In this document: piece by piece, positions 47,610 through 57,112 of the stretch
Numbering within the stretch: position 1 is the first letter of the stretch
Layout: each line of letters begins with the position of its first letter
Assembly (NCBI RefSeq): GCF_026967575.1
Contig: NZ_CP114054.1
Coordinates: 868,001 to 932,000 of the forward strand
Length of the DNA stretch: 64,000 bases
Direction: 5' to 3'
DNA from: Aurantiacibacter sp. MUD11
GTDB taxonomy: Bacteria; Pseudomonadota; Alphaproteobacteria; Sphingomonadales; Sphingomonadaceae
Notes under the pieces: generated by a model
Database searches by the model: none
What the model was told of the DNA's origin: nothing
The model's input: the letters and a program-made list of their open reading frames with translations, nothing else
Program-made: the position numbers and the translations under genes

Positions 47610-48413
47610 CTAGTGCGCCATCAGGACCGGCACCGGCAGGTCGTTCAGGATTGAGCGCGTCACCCCGCCGAACAGCGTCTCGAAGAAGCGCGGCTGGCCA
47701 TAGGCCCCCATCACCATGAACGCGGCTTCGCGCGCCATGGCGGCCTTACGCAGGGTTTCCGGCACGGGCTCGTCCCCGCGCGGCAGGGTCACCGCTTCGC
47801 AATCCACCCCATGGCGACCGAGATAGGTGATGGCGGAGGTCATTGGCAGTTCGTGGTTGTCGATGTCGTCCTCGCTGCCGACGGCCACCAGGTGGACCTT
47901 CGCCGCAGCGGTCAGCAGCGGCAGGGACGCCCGCATGGCACGTGCGGCCTCGGTCGACCCGTTCCAGCAGATCACCGCCGCACCGCCGGCATCGAAGGAT
48001 TGCATATCCTGCGGCACGACGAACAGCGGTGCCTTGCAGTGGATTGCCAGCAGCCCGATCAGCGGCGTGTTCACGCCCTCGGTGCCACCGCCCATGACAG
48101 CCAGGTCGTTCAGCGAGGCATGCCGCGTCATGGTGGCACCGTCATAGCCGGATTCGACCTGCCAGTCCCAGCGCACGTCCTCCTTGCCCAGCCGCGCGGT
48201 TACCTGCTCGCGGAATTCCTCTGCCCGCTGCTTGGTGAGCGCCGACAACTCCCCACCGCCGATGGTGAAGGGATCGGTCGGGATCACCACGTCGAAGGCA
48301 ATGGTCTGCAGGAAGGTCAGGTGGGCATCAAAGCGACGGGCAAGGTCTAAGCTGACCTGCAGGCGGGATTCGAAAGTCCCGTCATTACTGGCATGGACGA
48401 GTAGCGAGCGCAT
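47610..48413 (-). CDS. Universal stress protein, tandem UspA domains
   Basis: 267 aa with two UspA-like domains. The first (about 1-140) has a weak nucleotide site; the second ends in MGAYGQPRFFETLFGGVTRSIL, near the G-2X-G-9X-G ATP-binding pattern, though Gly replaces the usual Ser/Thr. Ribosome site GGAGG five bases before ATG 48413. An FNR/FixK-type site lies 52 bases upstream, so induction under low oxygen is likely. Confidence 0.88.
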   Translation of the reverse strand: MRSLLVHASNDGTFESRLQVSLDLARRFDAHLTFLQTIAFDVVIPTDPFTIGGGELSALTKQRAEEFREQVTARLGKEDVRWDWQVESGYDGATMTRHASLNDLAVMGGGTEGVNTPLIGLLAIHCKAPLFVVPQDMQSFDAGGAAVICWNGSTEAARAMRASLPLLTAAAKVHLVAVGSEDDIDNHELPMTSAITYLGRHGVDCEAVTLPRGDEPVPETLRKAAMAREAAFMVMGAYGQPRFFETLFGGVTRSILNDLPVPVLMAH

Positions 48414-48464
48414 ATGATCCTCCTGATTATGGAGTGATAATGCACGCCAGTCTGCTCCCGCGCA

Positions 48465-48478
48465 TTGAGGCAGGTCAA
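48465..48478 (-). promoter_or_regulatory. FNR/FixK-type box upstream of the universal stress gene
   Basis: TTGAGGCAGGTCAA fits the FNR/FixK consensus TTGAT-N4-ATCAA with 8 of 10 bases. Measured on the minus strand, a -10-like CATTAT (48437-48442) is about 32 bases from the box centre, as for a class II activator site at -41.5. Confidence 0.5.
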
Positions 48479-48482
48479 CCGC

Positions 48483-50429
48483 CTAACCGCCGGCGTGGTA
48501 GAAATCGTAGACCTTCTGCGCCACGCTTTCGCTCACGCCGGGCACGCGCTTGAGGTCGTCCAGGGCAGCGGCGCGCACCTTGCTGGCGGTGCCGAAGTGC
48601 AGCAGCAGCGCGCGCTTGCGGGCCGGCCCGATGCCGGGGATTTCGTCGAGCGGCGAGGCGCTGATGGCGCGGCTGCGCTTGGCCCGGTGGGCGCCGATGA
48701 CATACCGGTGCGCCTCGTCACGCAGGCGCTGCAGGTAGAACAGCACGGGCGACTTTGTCGGCAGCATCTTTTCCCGCCCGTCGGGAAAATGGAACACCTC
48801 GCGCCCTTCGCGCCCGTGGTGTGGCCCCTTGGCGATGGCGATCAGCGGCACGTCCTCGATGCCCAGCTCCTCCAGCGTGTCGCGCACGCTGGACATCTGG
48901 CCCTTGCCGCCGTCGATCAGCACCAGGTCCGGCCAGACACCGGCCTGCTCGCGGTCCGGGTCTTCCTTCATCGCCCGGCTGAAGCGGCGCTCCATCACTT
49001 CGCGCATCATGCCGAAATCGTCGTTCGACTGCGCGCTCCTGATGTTGAACTTGCGATACTGGTTCTTGATGAAGCCGTCCGGCCCCGCGACCACCATCGC
49101 CCCCACGGCCTTCGCGCCCTGGATATGGCTGTTGTCGTAGATCTCGATGCGCTGCGGCACGTCCGCCAGCTCGAGGAACTCGGCCAGCTCGCGCATGATC
49201 TTCGCCTGCGTGCCGGTTTCCGCCAGCCGCCGGTCGAGCGCCTCCACCGCATTGCGGCTGGCCTGCTGCATCAGCTTGCGCCGCTCGCCCCGTTGCGGAA
49301 TGGAAATCGCAACCTTGCGCTCCGCCAAGGCGCTGAAGGCTTCCTCCAGCAGTTCCTGTTCGGGCAGCTCGCGGTCGACGAGGATGGTGCGCGGCGGCGG
49401 CACTTCCTCGTAGAATTGCAGCAGCACGTCGGCCAGCACGTCCGCCTCTTCCACGTCGCCGGTGTTCTTCGGGAAGAAGGCCTTGTGGCCCCAGTTCTGC
49501 CCGCCGCGCACGAAGAAGCCCTGGATGCCGATCTGCCCGCCCTTGCTGGCCAGTGCGAAGACGTCGGCATCGCCCACGCCATCGGCATTTACGGCCTGAC
49601 TGCCCTGGATGAAGGTGGCAGCGCGCAAGCGGTCACGCAGCAGGGCCGCGGTCTCGAAGTCGAGGTTCTCGGCCGCCTCCTGCATCTGCTTCTCGATCCG
49701 CGCCTGCACCGCGCCGGACTTACCGCCGAGAAAGTCCTTCGCCTCGCGCAGCAGCGCGTCATAGCCCTCCTTGTCGATCCGCCCGACGCATGGGGCCGAG
49801 CACCGCTTGATCTGGTACAGCAGGCAGGGCCGGTCGCGCCGCTCGAAAAAGCTGTCGGTACAGGACCTTAGGAGGAAGAGTTTCTGCAGCGCATTAATCG
49901 TGGTGTTGACCGATCCGGCACTGGCGAAGGGGCCGTAATAGCTGCCCTTGGCCTTGCGCGCACCGCGATGTTTCATGATGCGGGGGAAGTCGTGCCCCTC
50001 GCGCAGCAGGATGAAAGGAAAGCTCTTATCATCGCGCAGCAAGACATTGTAAGGTGGGCGAAATCGCTTGATGAACTGCGCTTCCAGCAGCAGCGCCTCG
50101 GCCTCGGAATTGGTGGTGACGATTTCCATGCCGCGGCACTGGCTGACCATGCGCTGCAGGCGGTTGGATAGCGCCTTCACCTGCGTGTAATTGGCCACCC
50201 GCGCCTTCAGGCTGCGCGCCTTGCCGACGTAGAGCACGTCGCCCCGCGCATCGAGCATTCGATAGACACCCGGCTTGGGCTTCAGCGTCTTCACCACTTC
50301 GCGAATAGCCGTCACCCCGGCCTCCAGGTCCGGCTGGGCGCTGCCTTTCACCGTATAGGTCGCGCGCTCCTCGTTGAAGCGCTCGGCACCTCTGGGGTCT
50401 GGCGGGGATCCGGCTTCGCTGCGGCTCAT
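48483..50429 (-). CDS. uvrC: Excinuclease ABC subunit C
   Basis: 648 aa nuclease of nucleotide excision repair, cutting both sides of a lesion. N-terminal GIY-YIG domain (KPGVYRMLDARGDVLYVGKARSLKAR, about 55-80), UVR motif near AAENLDFETAALLRDRLRA, RNase H-like C-terminal nuclease (RIEIYDNSHIQGAKAVGAMVV, PDLVLIDGGKGQ) and helix-hairpin-helix pair (IPGIGPARKRALL, VPGVSESVAQKV). ATG 50429 preferred over an upstream extension. No SOS box seen upstream. Confidence 0.97.
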   Translation of the reverse strand: MSRSEAGSPPDPRGAERFNEERATYTVKGSAQPDLEAGVTAIREVVKTLKPKPGVYRMLDARGDVLYVGKARSLKARVANYTQVKALSNRLQRMVSQCRGMEIVTTNSEAEALLLEAQFIKRFRPPYNVLLRDDKSFPFILLREGHDFPRIMKHRGARKAKGSYYGPFASAGSVNTTINALQKLFLLRSCTDSFFERRDRPCLLYQIKRCSAPCVGRIDKEGYDALLREAKDFLGGKSGAVQARIEKQMQEAAENLDFETAALLRDRLRAATFIQGSQAVNADGVGDADVFALASKGGQIGIQGFFVRGGQNWGHKAFFPKNTGDVEEADVLADVLLQFYEEVPPPRTILVDRELPEQELLEEAFSALAERKVAISIPQRGERRKLMQQASRNAVEALDRRLAETGTQAKIMRELAEFLELADVPQRIEIYDNSHIQGAKAVGAMVVAGPDGFIKNQYRKFNIRSAQSNDDFGMMREVMERRFSRAMKEDPDREQAGVWPDLVLIDGGKGQMSSVRDTLEELGIEDVPLIAIAKGPHHGREGREVFHFPDGREKMLPTKSPVLFYLQRLRDEAHRYVIGAHRAKRSRAISASPLDEIPGIGPARKRALLLHFGTASKVRAAALDDLKRVPGVSESVAQKVYDFYHAGG

Positions 50430-50527
50430 GCCAGCGGAGATAGGTTGTGACAGCGCGCTTGGCAAAGCTTGCGCAATCCAGTCCCACAGGGCAGCGTGCG
50501 TCTTTCGCACGAAGACGGGGACGGGCA

Positions 50528-51802
50528 ATGGCAACAGCGGAGAAACTGCCGCGCACGGTGGGGTTCTGGGGCACCGCCCTGTTCCCGGTGAACGGCATGA
50601 TCGGTTCGGGCATTTTCGCCATGCCGGCCATCCTTGTCGCGGCGGTCGGCAACTTCGCCCCGTGGATGATGTTGCTGGGCGCGCTGATCATCCTGCCGCT
50701 GGCATGGGTATTCGCTGCCCTAGCCATGCGTTTTGACGGGCATGGCGGCCCGGTGCTCTATGCCAATGCGGCCTTCGGCAAGTTCACCGGCTTCCAGTCG
50801 GGCTGGATGCGCTATGCTTCCGCCGTGGTGGCCGTGGCGGCCAATACCCATGTCGCGATTGCCTATCTCGCAGTGCTGTTCCCGGTGCTGGAGGACCCCA
50901 CACTGCGCTCTGCCGCGACCATCGCCTTCATCGCCTTCGTCACATTGGTGAACCTCGTGGGCATGCGCGCCTCGGTCGGGGCGCTTGGCTTCATGACAGT
51001 CATCAAGCTCGCCCCACTGGTGGTCCTGGTGGTGTGGGGACTGGCAACGCGCGATCCGGCGGTCGGCTTCAGCCTGCCCGAATTCACCGCCTTCGAAAGC
51101 GTCGTGCTGCTGACCTTCTACGCCTACATGGCTTTCGAAAATGCCAACTTCCCCGCCGGCGAATTGCAGAACCCGCGCCGCACCATTCCCTTGGCGCTGA
51201 TGACCACGCTGGTGGCGGTCGCGCTGTTCTACATGCTGGTTATCTGGGCCTATCTCGCCATCGCGCCCGATGCTGGCGACGGAGAAAGTGCGCTGGCCGC
51301 TGCAGCCGGAGAGATTGCCGGGCAAACCGGCATTATTGCCATTTCGATAGCTGCGGCCTTCTCGGTGGCGGCGAACACGCTGAACGGCGGCATTGTTATC
51401 CCGCGCATGACCTATGGCATGGCCGAGCAAGGCACCTTGCCCGCCTTCTTCGCGCACGTCTCGCCGCGCTTCCGTACGCCGGACGTGTCGATCCTGTTCT
51501 ATGGCGGGGTCGCCATCCTGTTCAGCCTGTGGGGCGGGTTCGCCGCGCTGGCGGTAGCCAGCACGCTGTCACGACTGGTGACCTATTTCCTCTCGGCCAT
51601 GGCGCTGCCCGTGCTGGAGCGGCGCGACCGGGAGAATGCGCCCTGGTGGCACCTGCCGGTTGCAGGCCTCGCCATCACGGCGACGCTTTGGGTGGCCAGC
51701 CATGCCAGCATGGAGGCATTCCAGATGCTCGGCATCATCTTCGTGGTGGGCACAGGCCTGTTCTTCGTCGCCGCTCGCCAGCAGAACGCTGCCGAGGCCT
51801 GA
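50528..51802 (+). CDS. APC-family amino acid permease
   Basis: 424 aa, about 12 transmembrane helices. The first helix has the conserved unwound motif NGMIGSGIFAMPAIL, with Gly residues for substrate amine/carboxylate binding. LLTFYAYMAFENANFPAGELQNPRRTIPLA is the helix 6 block of the APC superfamily. Substrate cannot be named. ATG 50528 follows GGGGACGGG. Divergent from uvrC; next gene begins right after its stop. Confidence 0.88.
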   Translation: MATAEKLPRTVGFWGTALFPVNGMIGSGIFAMPAILVAAVGNFAPWMMLLGALIILPLAWVFAALAMRFDGHGGPVLYANAAFGKFTGFQSGWMRYASAVVAVAANTHVAIAYLAVLFPVLEDPTLRSAATIAFIAFVTLVNLVGMRASVGALGFMTVIKLAPLVVLVVWGLATRDPAVGFSLPEFTAFESVVLLTFYAYMAFENANFPAGELQNPRRTIPLALMTTLVAVALFYMLVIWAYLAIAPDAGDGESALAAAAGEIAGQTGIIAISIAAAFSVAANTLNGGIVIPRMTYGMAEQGTLPAFFAHVSPRFRTPDVSILFYGGVAILFSLWGGFAALAVASTLSRLVTYFLSAMALPVLERRDRENAPWWHLPVAGLAITATLWVASHASMEAFQMLGIIFVVGTGLFFVAARQQNAAEA

Positions 51803-52983
51803 TTGACTGACCAGTTCGACGCCATTGTCCTTGGCGGGGGAGCCGCCGGCCTGTTCTGCGCCGCCCTTGCCGGGCAGCGCAGCCGAGATGTGCTCGTGCT
51901 CGAACGCGCCGAGAAGGTCGGCAAGAAAATCCTGATTTCGGGCGGCGGGCGCTGCAATTTCACCAATATCGGCGCGGGGCCTGCCAACTATCTCAGCGCC
52001 AACCGGCATTTCGCCAAGTCGGCGCTCAGCCGGTATCGGCCGCAGGATTTCATCGAGCTGGTCGAGAAACACGGCATCGCCTGGCACGAGAAGACGCTGG
52101 GCCAGCTGTTCTGCGACGGTTCGGCGCGCCAGATCGTCGACATGCTGCTGGACGAATGCGCGGCCGGTCCCGGCAAGGTGACGATTCGCTGCAACGAGGA
52201 AATCGCGGGCGTCGACCATGCTGACGGCGTGTTCACCGTCACCACCCAGTACGGCAGCTTCTCCGCGCCTTCACTGGTGATCGCAACCGGGGGCCCTCGA
52301 TCCCCAAGATGGGCGCGAGCGATTTCGCCTATGGCCTTGCCCGCCAGTTCGGCCTGAAGGTGATCGAACCGCGCCCTGCCCTCGTCCCGCTGACGCTTGG
52401 CGGAGAGGAAGTGCTGTTTCGCGAACTGTCAGGCGTTGCCGCCGAAGTCGAGGCAACGGCAAACAAGGCGAAATTCCGCGAAGCTGCGCTGTTCACCCAC
52501 CGTGGCCTGTCCGGCCCCGCCATCCTGCAGGTCTCCAGTTACTGGCGCCCCGGCGATCCGGTATCGATCCGCTTCCTGCCGGAGCAGCCGCAAGGCTGGC
52601 TGCTGGAAGCCAAGCGGCAGTCCCCGTCACAACATTTCCGCGCGCTGTTGCGCACGCATCTGCCAGACCGGCTGGCCGATGTGCTGGCAGACCAGCTCGG
52701 CATCGAGGGTGACCTCGGCAACGTCCCCGACAAGGCGCTGCGATCCGCTGAGGAACGCCTCGCCAACTGGCAGTTCCACCCCAACGGCACCGAGGGCTTT
52801 GCCAAGGCCGAAGTGACCGTGGGCGGGATCGATACCCGGGAACTGTCATCGCAAACGATGGAAGCCCACAAGGTGCCCGGCCTCTACGCCATCGGCGAGG
52901 CCGTGGACGTTACCGGCTGGCTGGGCGGCTACAACTTCCAGTGGGCATGGGCCTCCGCCCACGCGGCGGCGCAGGCGCTCTGA
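51803..52983 (+). pseudogene. FAD flavoprotein (BaiN/HI0933/YhiN family) broken by one frameshift
   Basis: The first reading frame (from TTG 51803) gives FDAIVLGGGAAGLFCAALAG (FAD-binding), GKKILISGGGRCNFTN and reaches LVIATGG near 52293. The second frame then continues with MGASDFAYGLARQFGLKV to GWLGGYNFQWAWASAHAAAQAL at the stop 52983. One base is missing within GGGGGCCCTCG at about 52289-52299; the span is 1181 bases, one short of 394 codons. Elsewhere both halves are intact and well conserved. A sequencing or assembly error in this G/C run is as likely as a true pseudogene. The family is of unclear role. Confidence 0.85.
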
Positions 52984-53091
52984 CCGGTCCGCAGGACCAC
53001 AAGTGCGAACGCCCGCCCGCAGGTGCTGCAAAGCGTAGCGGAGCGAAAAGTACCGAGGACGAAGCCGCGGAGGCGGGTTCGAAAAACGAAC

Positions 53092-56016
53092 TCAGAACAA
53101 CTTGCGGATCTCGATTTCGAAGCTGCGTCCCACCGGATCGAGCAGCAGCGGCTGGTAACGCTGCGGCGTATCGCCGTTGCTGTCGGTCACCCGCTGGCGC
53201 GCATCGAACAGGTTGTCGATGCCGATGCCGATGCGGGTATTCTCGAAGAACGGCACCTGCTCCACCAGTCCCTGACGCCGGCCAAGATCGGCGAAAGCGC
53301 GCAGGTTGAAGGTGACGATATCGTCGAAATAGAGGTCCGTGCTGCCCGGCTGGCTGCTGCCTTCGATGCGCGAGGAACCGGTGTAGTTGGCGAAGGAAAT
53401 CAGGCCGAAGCCGTCATAAAATACGCCGGCCCGCGCACTGGCGGCATGGCGCGGTTCGCCGCCGCCGGTCAGCGCATCGCCATCGAGCAGGTCGAGACGC
53501 GGCAGGCCCGGTGCGATGAGCACGGTGTTTTCCAGCTCCAGCGTGTAGTTCAGGTTCAGGAACCAGCGTCCGCTGGGCGGACCACCGGAGCCCCCGAAGG
53601 GGCCGAAGCCGCCACGGAAACCGCCGCGACCACGGCCCCCACCGGCCGGCGGACCGCCCTGCCCGGCCTGTGGCGGACCGCCCGGAGGACCTCCTTGCGG
53701 TCCACCCTGTCCAGCGAACTGCGGCGGCCCATCCGCGCTGCAAATCCGTTCGCGAATCGCAGCAAATCGTTCGGGATCGACCTGGCCGTTCTCGCCGGTC
53801 AGCCGCTCCAGCATCTGCGGCGGGATGGCAATCGGCTGGCCGTCCGGTCCGACCGGTGGTTCTTCACCGGCCGCCTGCGCCGCGATGGCGCGGTTGAACA
53901 GGTCGGCCAACTGGTCCGGCTCGGTCTCGCAGAAGGTCGCGCGCATGGCCTGGAAGCGCTCGGCATTGGGCGGACCGCCCTGCCCCGTTGCGCCGCCTTG
54001 ACCGCCGCCGAAGGCACCGGGCGGTGGGCCACCGGCGGCGCCACCCGGCGGTCCGCCGCGACCGCCGCGGCCTTCGCTTTCGCCACCGATACGACCCGAG
54101 AGGTTCAGGCCGAACTGCAGTCGCCGCTCGTCGCGCTCGGCAAAGGTGATGAAGCGCTCGTCCACCTGGATCAGCTGGCCAGTGGCATCGCGGGTGACGC
54201 GATCCGGAAAGGCCGCTTCGATTTCCGGCGTCAGCACCGGCAGGCTGGCGGTGACGTTGGTGGAGTGGTTGTCGTAATAGTCGACCGATACCGAGCCGCC
54301 ATCGATGAAGGGCAGTTCCCAGATGACGCCGAACTTCCAGTCGCTCTGGTCCTGCGCCGGCAAGTTGGGATTGCCGCCGGTGATGACGGTGGCCAGCACC
54401 GTCTCGTTGTTGAGAATGTCGAACACCGGCACGTTGGGTGTCGCAATCGCCGGATTGCCCAGCTGGCTGAGCGACGGGGCAACTTCGCGGTTTATATGAT
54501 TGGCGGTGAAGGTGATCGTGTCGGTCACGCCCCAGGTCACGCCGGCGGTCCAGTCGGTCAGCGTGCCGAAGTCCGAGAGGTAATCGACGCCCACATTCAG
54601 GTTCAGCGTAATATCGCCCACCGCGCCAACAACTTCCTCGTCGCGGCTGGTCAGCGGGATGGCGACGTTGGCTCCGCCGAACACGCGGCTGCGCGAAAGG
54701 CCGATATCGGCTGCCAGCGCGCGGGTGTCGCTGCTCTCGATGCGGTTCCAGCGATAGCCTGCGTCGAGCGTCACGGAGATGTCCCCGGCAGGCAGGAAGA
54801 TCGGTGTCGCCCGCGCGGTCGACAGCGCGTTGAATGTGTAGGTGTCGGTCAGCGATTCATCGACGCCCGCCTCTGCGAAAGTGCCCAGGTCACCGTCGAT
54901 GGCGATCAGCCCGGCGGCAGCATCGGCGACGAGCGCCGTGGTATCGACGCGGCGGCCGGTGCGGCTGATGGAATCCACGTAGGTCCCGTCGAGCGTACCC
55001 GTGACTTCCCACTCGCCGAGTTGCAGGTTGACCGTGCTGCCCATGGCGTAGGTTTCACTGCGCCGGTCGACCGTCAGCGGGTCTTCCTCGTTGAAGGTGC
55101 GCCGCAAAGTGTTGTTCTGGTCGTCGGTCAGCAGCACGATGTCGAGGCCCTGCAGGCGCAGACTGTCCTCGCGCTCGTAGGTCGCATTGAGGCTGAGCGA
55201 ATTGCCAGCCTGGCCAAGGCGCGTCGACCAGTTGACGGTCGCCTCCACTCCGGCGGAATCGGCCACCAGGCTGCGGTATTCGGCGGGATCGGGATCGGTG
55301 GCGAGGTCCGGCAGACTGCCGTCGGCCTGCACGATATCGCGCTCGGCCTCGGTCAGCATGCTCGAATTGTCCCATTCGAGATTGAGGTTGAGCCGGCTCG
55401 GCCCGTCGATCCGTAGGTAGGTGCCTTCCACCTCCTGCGTCGAATAGCCGCCATCGAAGGGCTGGCCATATTCGACTTCGATCTCGCGGCTGGAGAAATT
55501 GTCCTTGAGGATGAAGTTCACCACCCGCTGGTCCGGCGAATAGCCATAGCGCTGGGCCACGTCCTCGCTGAACACCTCGGTCCGCTCGATCGCCTCCGGC
55601 GGGTAGCTGCGCAGTTCGCGGAAGGAGGAAATGCGCACGCCGTTGACGAGGATGACCGGGCCACCGCCACCGCCGAAACCGCCACTGCCACCGCGCCCAC
55701 GGCTGGAATTCACCTGCGGGCCAAGCGCCTGCAGCAGTTCGGCAATTGAACCCGCACCGTAGGCGGCGATATCCGCTTCATCGAGTTCGAGGATCGGCGG
55801 TTCGGGTGCATCCACCTGTCCGACCAGCCGCGCGCCGAGCACGAGGATGGTGTTGACGTCATCCTCCTCCACTTCCGGCGCGGGGCCGGTGGCGGGTCCG
55901 TCATTTTCCTGTGCCGTGGCGGCGGACGGTGCGGGCTCCACCTCCTCCGCCAGAACAGGGGAGGCACACAACATCGAGGCGATGGCCAATACGCTGCTAG
56001 ATTGCGAAATTCTCAC
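53092..56016 (-). CDS. TonB-dependent receptor with Gly/Pro-rich insertions
   Basis: About 974 aa outer-membrane protein. GTG 56016 gives the signal peptide SSSVLAIASMLCASPVLA; an earlier start at 56079 is possible. The plug domain contains GSIAELLQALGPQV and GGGGGPVILVNGVRISSFRELRSYPPEAIE. The barrel ends with the C-terminal Phe (EIEIRKLF). Two long Gly/Pro/Gln-rich stretches, roughly residues 690-735 and 805-860, flank a segment with two cysteines (TFCETEPD, RICSADG). No typical N-terminal TonB box is obvious. Ligand unknown; the insertions would be in an outer loop. Confidence 0.87.
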   Translation of the reverse strand: MRISQSSSVLAIASMLCASPVLAEEVEPAPSAATAQENDGPATGPAPEVEEDDVNTILVLGARLVGQVDAPEPPILELDEADIAAYGAGSIAELLQALGPQVNSSRGRGGSGGFGGGGGPVILVNGVRISSFRELRSYPPEAIERTEVFSEDVAQRYGYSPDQRVVNFILKDNFSSREIEVEYGQPFDGGYSTQEVEGTYLRIDGPSRLNLNLEWDNSSMLTEAERDIVQADGSLPDLATDPDPAEYRSLVADSAGVEATVNWSTRLGQAGNSLSLNATYEREDSLRLQGLDIVLLTDDQNNTLRRTFNEEDPLTVDRRSETYAMGSTVNLQLGEWEVTGTLDGTYVDSISRTGRRVDTTALVADAAAGLIAIDGDLGTFAEAGVDESLTDTYTFNALSTARATPIFLPAGDISVTLDAGYRWNRIESSDTRALAADIGLSRSRVFGGANVAIPLTSRDEEVVGAVGDITLNLNVGVDYLSDFGTLTDWTAGVTWGVTDTITFTANHINREVAPSLSQLGNPAIATPNVPVFDILNNETVLATVITGGNPNLPAQDQSDWKFGVIWELPFIDGGSVSVDYYDNHSTNVTASLPVLTPEIEAAFPDRVTRDATGQLIQVDERFITFAERDERRLQFGLNLSGRIGGESEGRGGRGGPPGGAAGGPPPGAFGGGQGGATGQGGPPNAERFQAMRATFCETEPDQLADLFNRAIAAQAAGEEPPVGPDGQPIAIPPQMLERLTGENGQVDPERFAAIRERICSADGPPQFAGQGGPQGGPPGGPPQAGQGGPPAGGGRGRGGFRGGFGPFGGSGGPPSGRWFLNLNYTLELENTVLIAPGLPRLDLLDGDALTGGGEPRHAASARAGVFYDGFGLISFANYTGSSRIEGSSQPGSTDLYFDDIVTFNLRAFADLGRRQGLVEQVPFFENTRIGIGIDNLFDARQRVTDSNGDTPQRYQPLLLDPVGRSFEIEIRKLF

Positions 56017-56262
56017 GCCTTGGGGGGCTCCGGACAAAATCAACGAATGCGTTGGACGCGCATATGTGCTGCAGCGCAAAAACGCGCAATACGGACCGTT
56101 GTCTTATTTTGTCGCAGATGTATCGCAGCTTTCGCAGGGATTCAGGCGGGTTCCACCGGTACCTTGGTAAGGGGTGGCTTCCCTTTTGGGCCGCTTGCCG
56201 CTATGGCGCGCCGCCAATATCTCGTATTTGCGCTGAATTGCTAACAAGGACCAAGAAACTGA

Positions 56263-56514
56263 ATGGCTAAAGAAGAACTTCTCGAAATGCGCGGCAAGGT
56301 GGTGGAGCTGCTGCCCAATGCAATGTTCCGCGTCGAGCTCGAGAACGGCCACGAAGTGCTCGGTCACACCGCCGGTCGCATGCGCAAGAACCGCATCCGC
56401 GTGCTGGTGGGCGACGAAGTCCTGTGCGAACTGACGCCCTACGACCTGACGAAGGCGCGTATCACCTATCGCTTCATGCCAGGCCGCAGCGGCCCGCCGG
56501 GATACAACGGCTGA
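56263..56514 (+). CDS. infA: Translation initiation factor IF-1
   Basis: 83 aa, OB-fold S1-like protein that occupies the ribosomal A site during initiation. The length is a little above the usual 72 owing to a short C-terminal tail. [40 protein letters not shown] and [15 protein letters not shown] are universal. First gene of the infA-maf-RNase-yacG-tRNA block. Confidence 0.98.
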   Translation: MAKEELLEMRGKVVELLPNAMFRVELENGHEVLGHTAGRMRKNRIRVLVGDEVLCELTPYDLTKARITYRFMPGRSGPPGYNG

Positions 56515-56530
56515 GGCGCAAAGAGCGCCC

Positions 56531-57112
56531 GTGACCTCCGGTACACCCAAGCTCATCCTTGCATCGGCCAGCCCGCGCAGGCGCGAACTGCTGGGCCGCC
56601 TTGGCGTAGAGCCGGACGCGGTTGCCCCCGCCGACATCGACGAAAGCCCCCTGCCCCGCGAACTGCCGCGCGCCTATGCCATGCGCATGGCGCGGGAGAA
56701 GGCGCAGGCCGTGGATGGAGGCGGAGCGCATGTACTGGCGGGCGACACGGTCGTTGCCGCCGGGCGGCGCATCCTGCCCAAGGCCGAGGACGAAGCGACC
56801 GCACGCGAATGCCTGCAACTGCTCTCCGGCCGTCGCCACCGCGTCCTGTCCGCGATTGCGCTGGCCGCGCCTGACGGCTCCATCGCCGAGCGACTGAGCG
56901 AGACCCAGCTCAAGTTCAAGCGCCTCTCCGCCGCCGAGATCGAGGCCTACATCGCCAGCGGCGAATGGCACGGCAAGGCCGGCGGCTATGCCATCCAGGG
57001 CATGGCCGAAGCGCTGATCCCGTGGATCCAGGGCAGCCATTCCGGCGTGGTCGGCCTGCCGCTTTACGAGACACGCGCCTTGCTGAAGGCAGCGGGGTTC
57101 CCCATTGGCTGA
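56531..57112 (+). CDS. Maf-like nucleotide pyrophosphatase
   Basis: 193 aa, GTG start at 56531. House-cleaning enzyme that hydrolyses modified or canonical NTPs. Motifs LILASASPRRRELLGRLGV, REKAQAV and VLAGDTVVAAG, and QLLSGRRHRVLSAIAL are diagnostic. GWEHGK-like WHGKAGGYAIQG is the Maf signature near the end. The stop overlaps the next start. Confidence 0.94.
   Translation: MTSGTPKLILASASPRRRELLGRLGVEPDAVAPADIDESPLPRELPRAYAMRMAREKAQAVDGGGAHVLAGDTVVAAGRRILPKAEDEATARECLQLLSGRRHRVLSAIALAAPDGSIAERLSETQLKFKRLSAAEIEAYIASGEWHGKAGGYAIQGMAEALIPWIQGSHSGVVGLPLYETRALLKAAGFPIG

Noticed and set aside
50430-50527. Possible SOS box before uvrC
   Set aside because: No GTTC-N7-GTTC or GAAC-N7-GAAC is present in the interval.
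52984-53091. A gene or terminator between the flavoprotein and the receptor gene
   Set aside because: The 108 bases contain no frame with a ribosome site and no stem followed by a T run.
53560-54080. Repetitive GC-rich stretches resembling a repeat or CRISPR-like array
   Set aside because: They are irregular Gly/Pro codon repeats inside the receptor gene, with no constant repeat unit or spacers.
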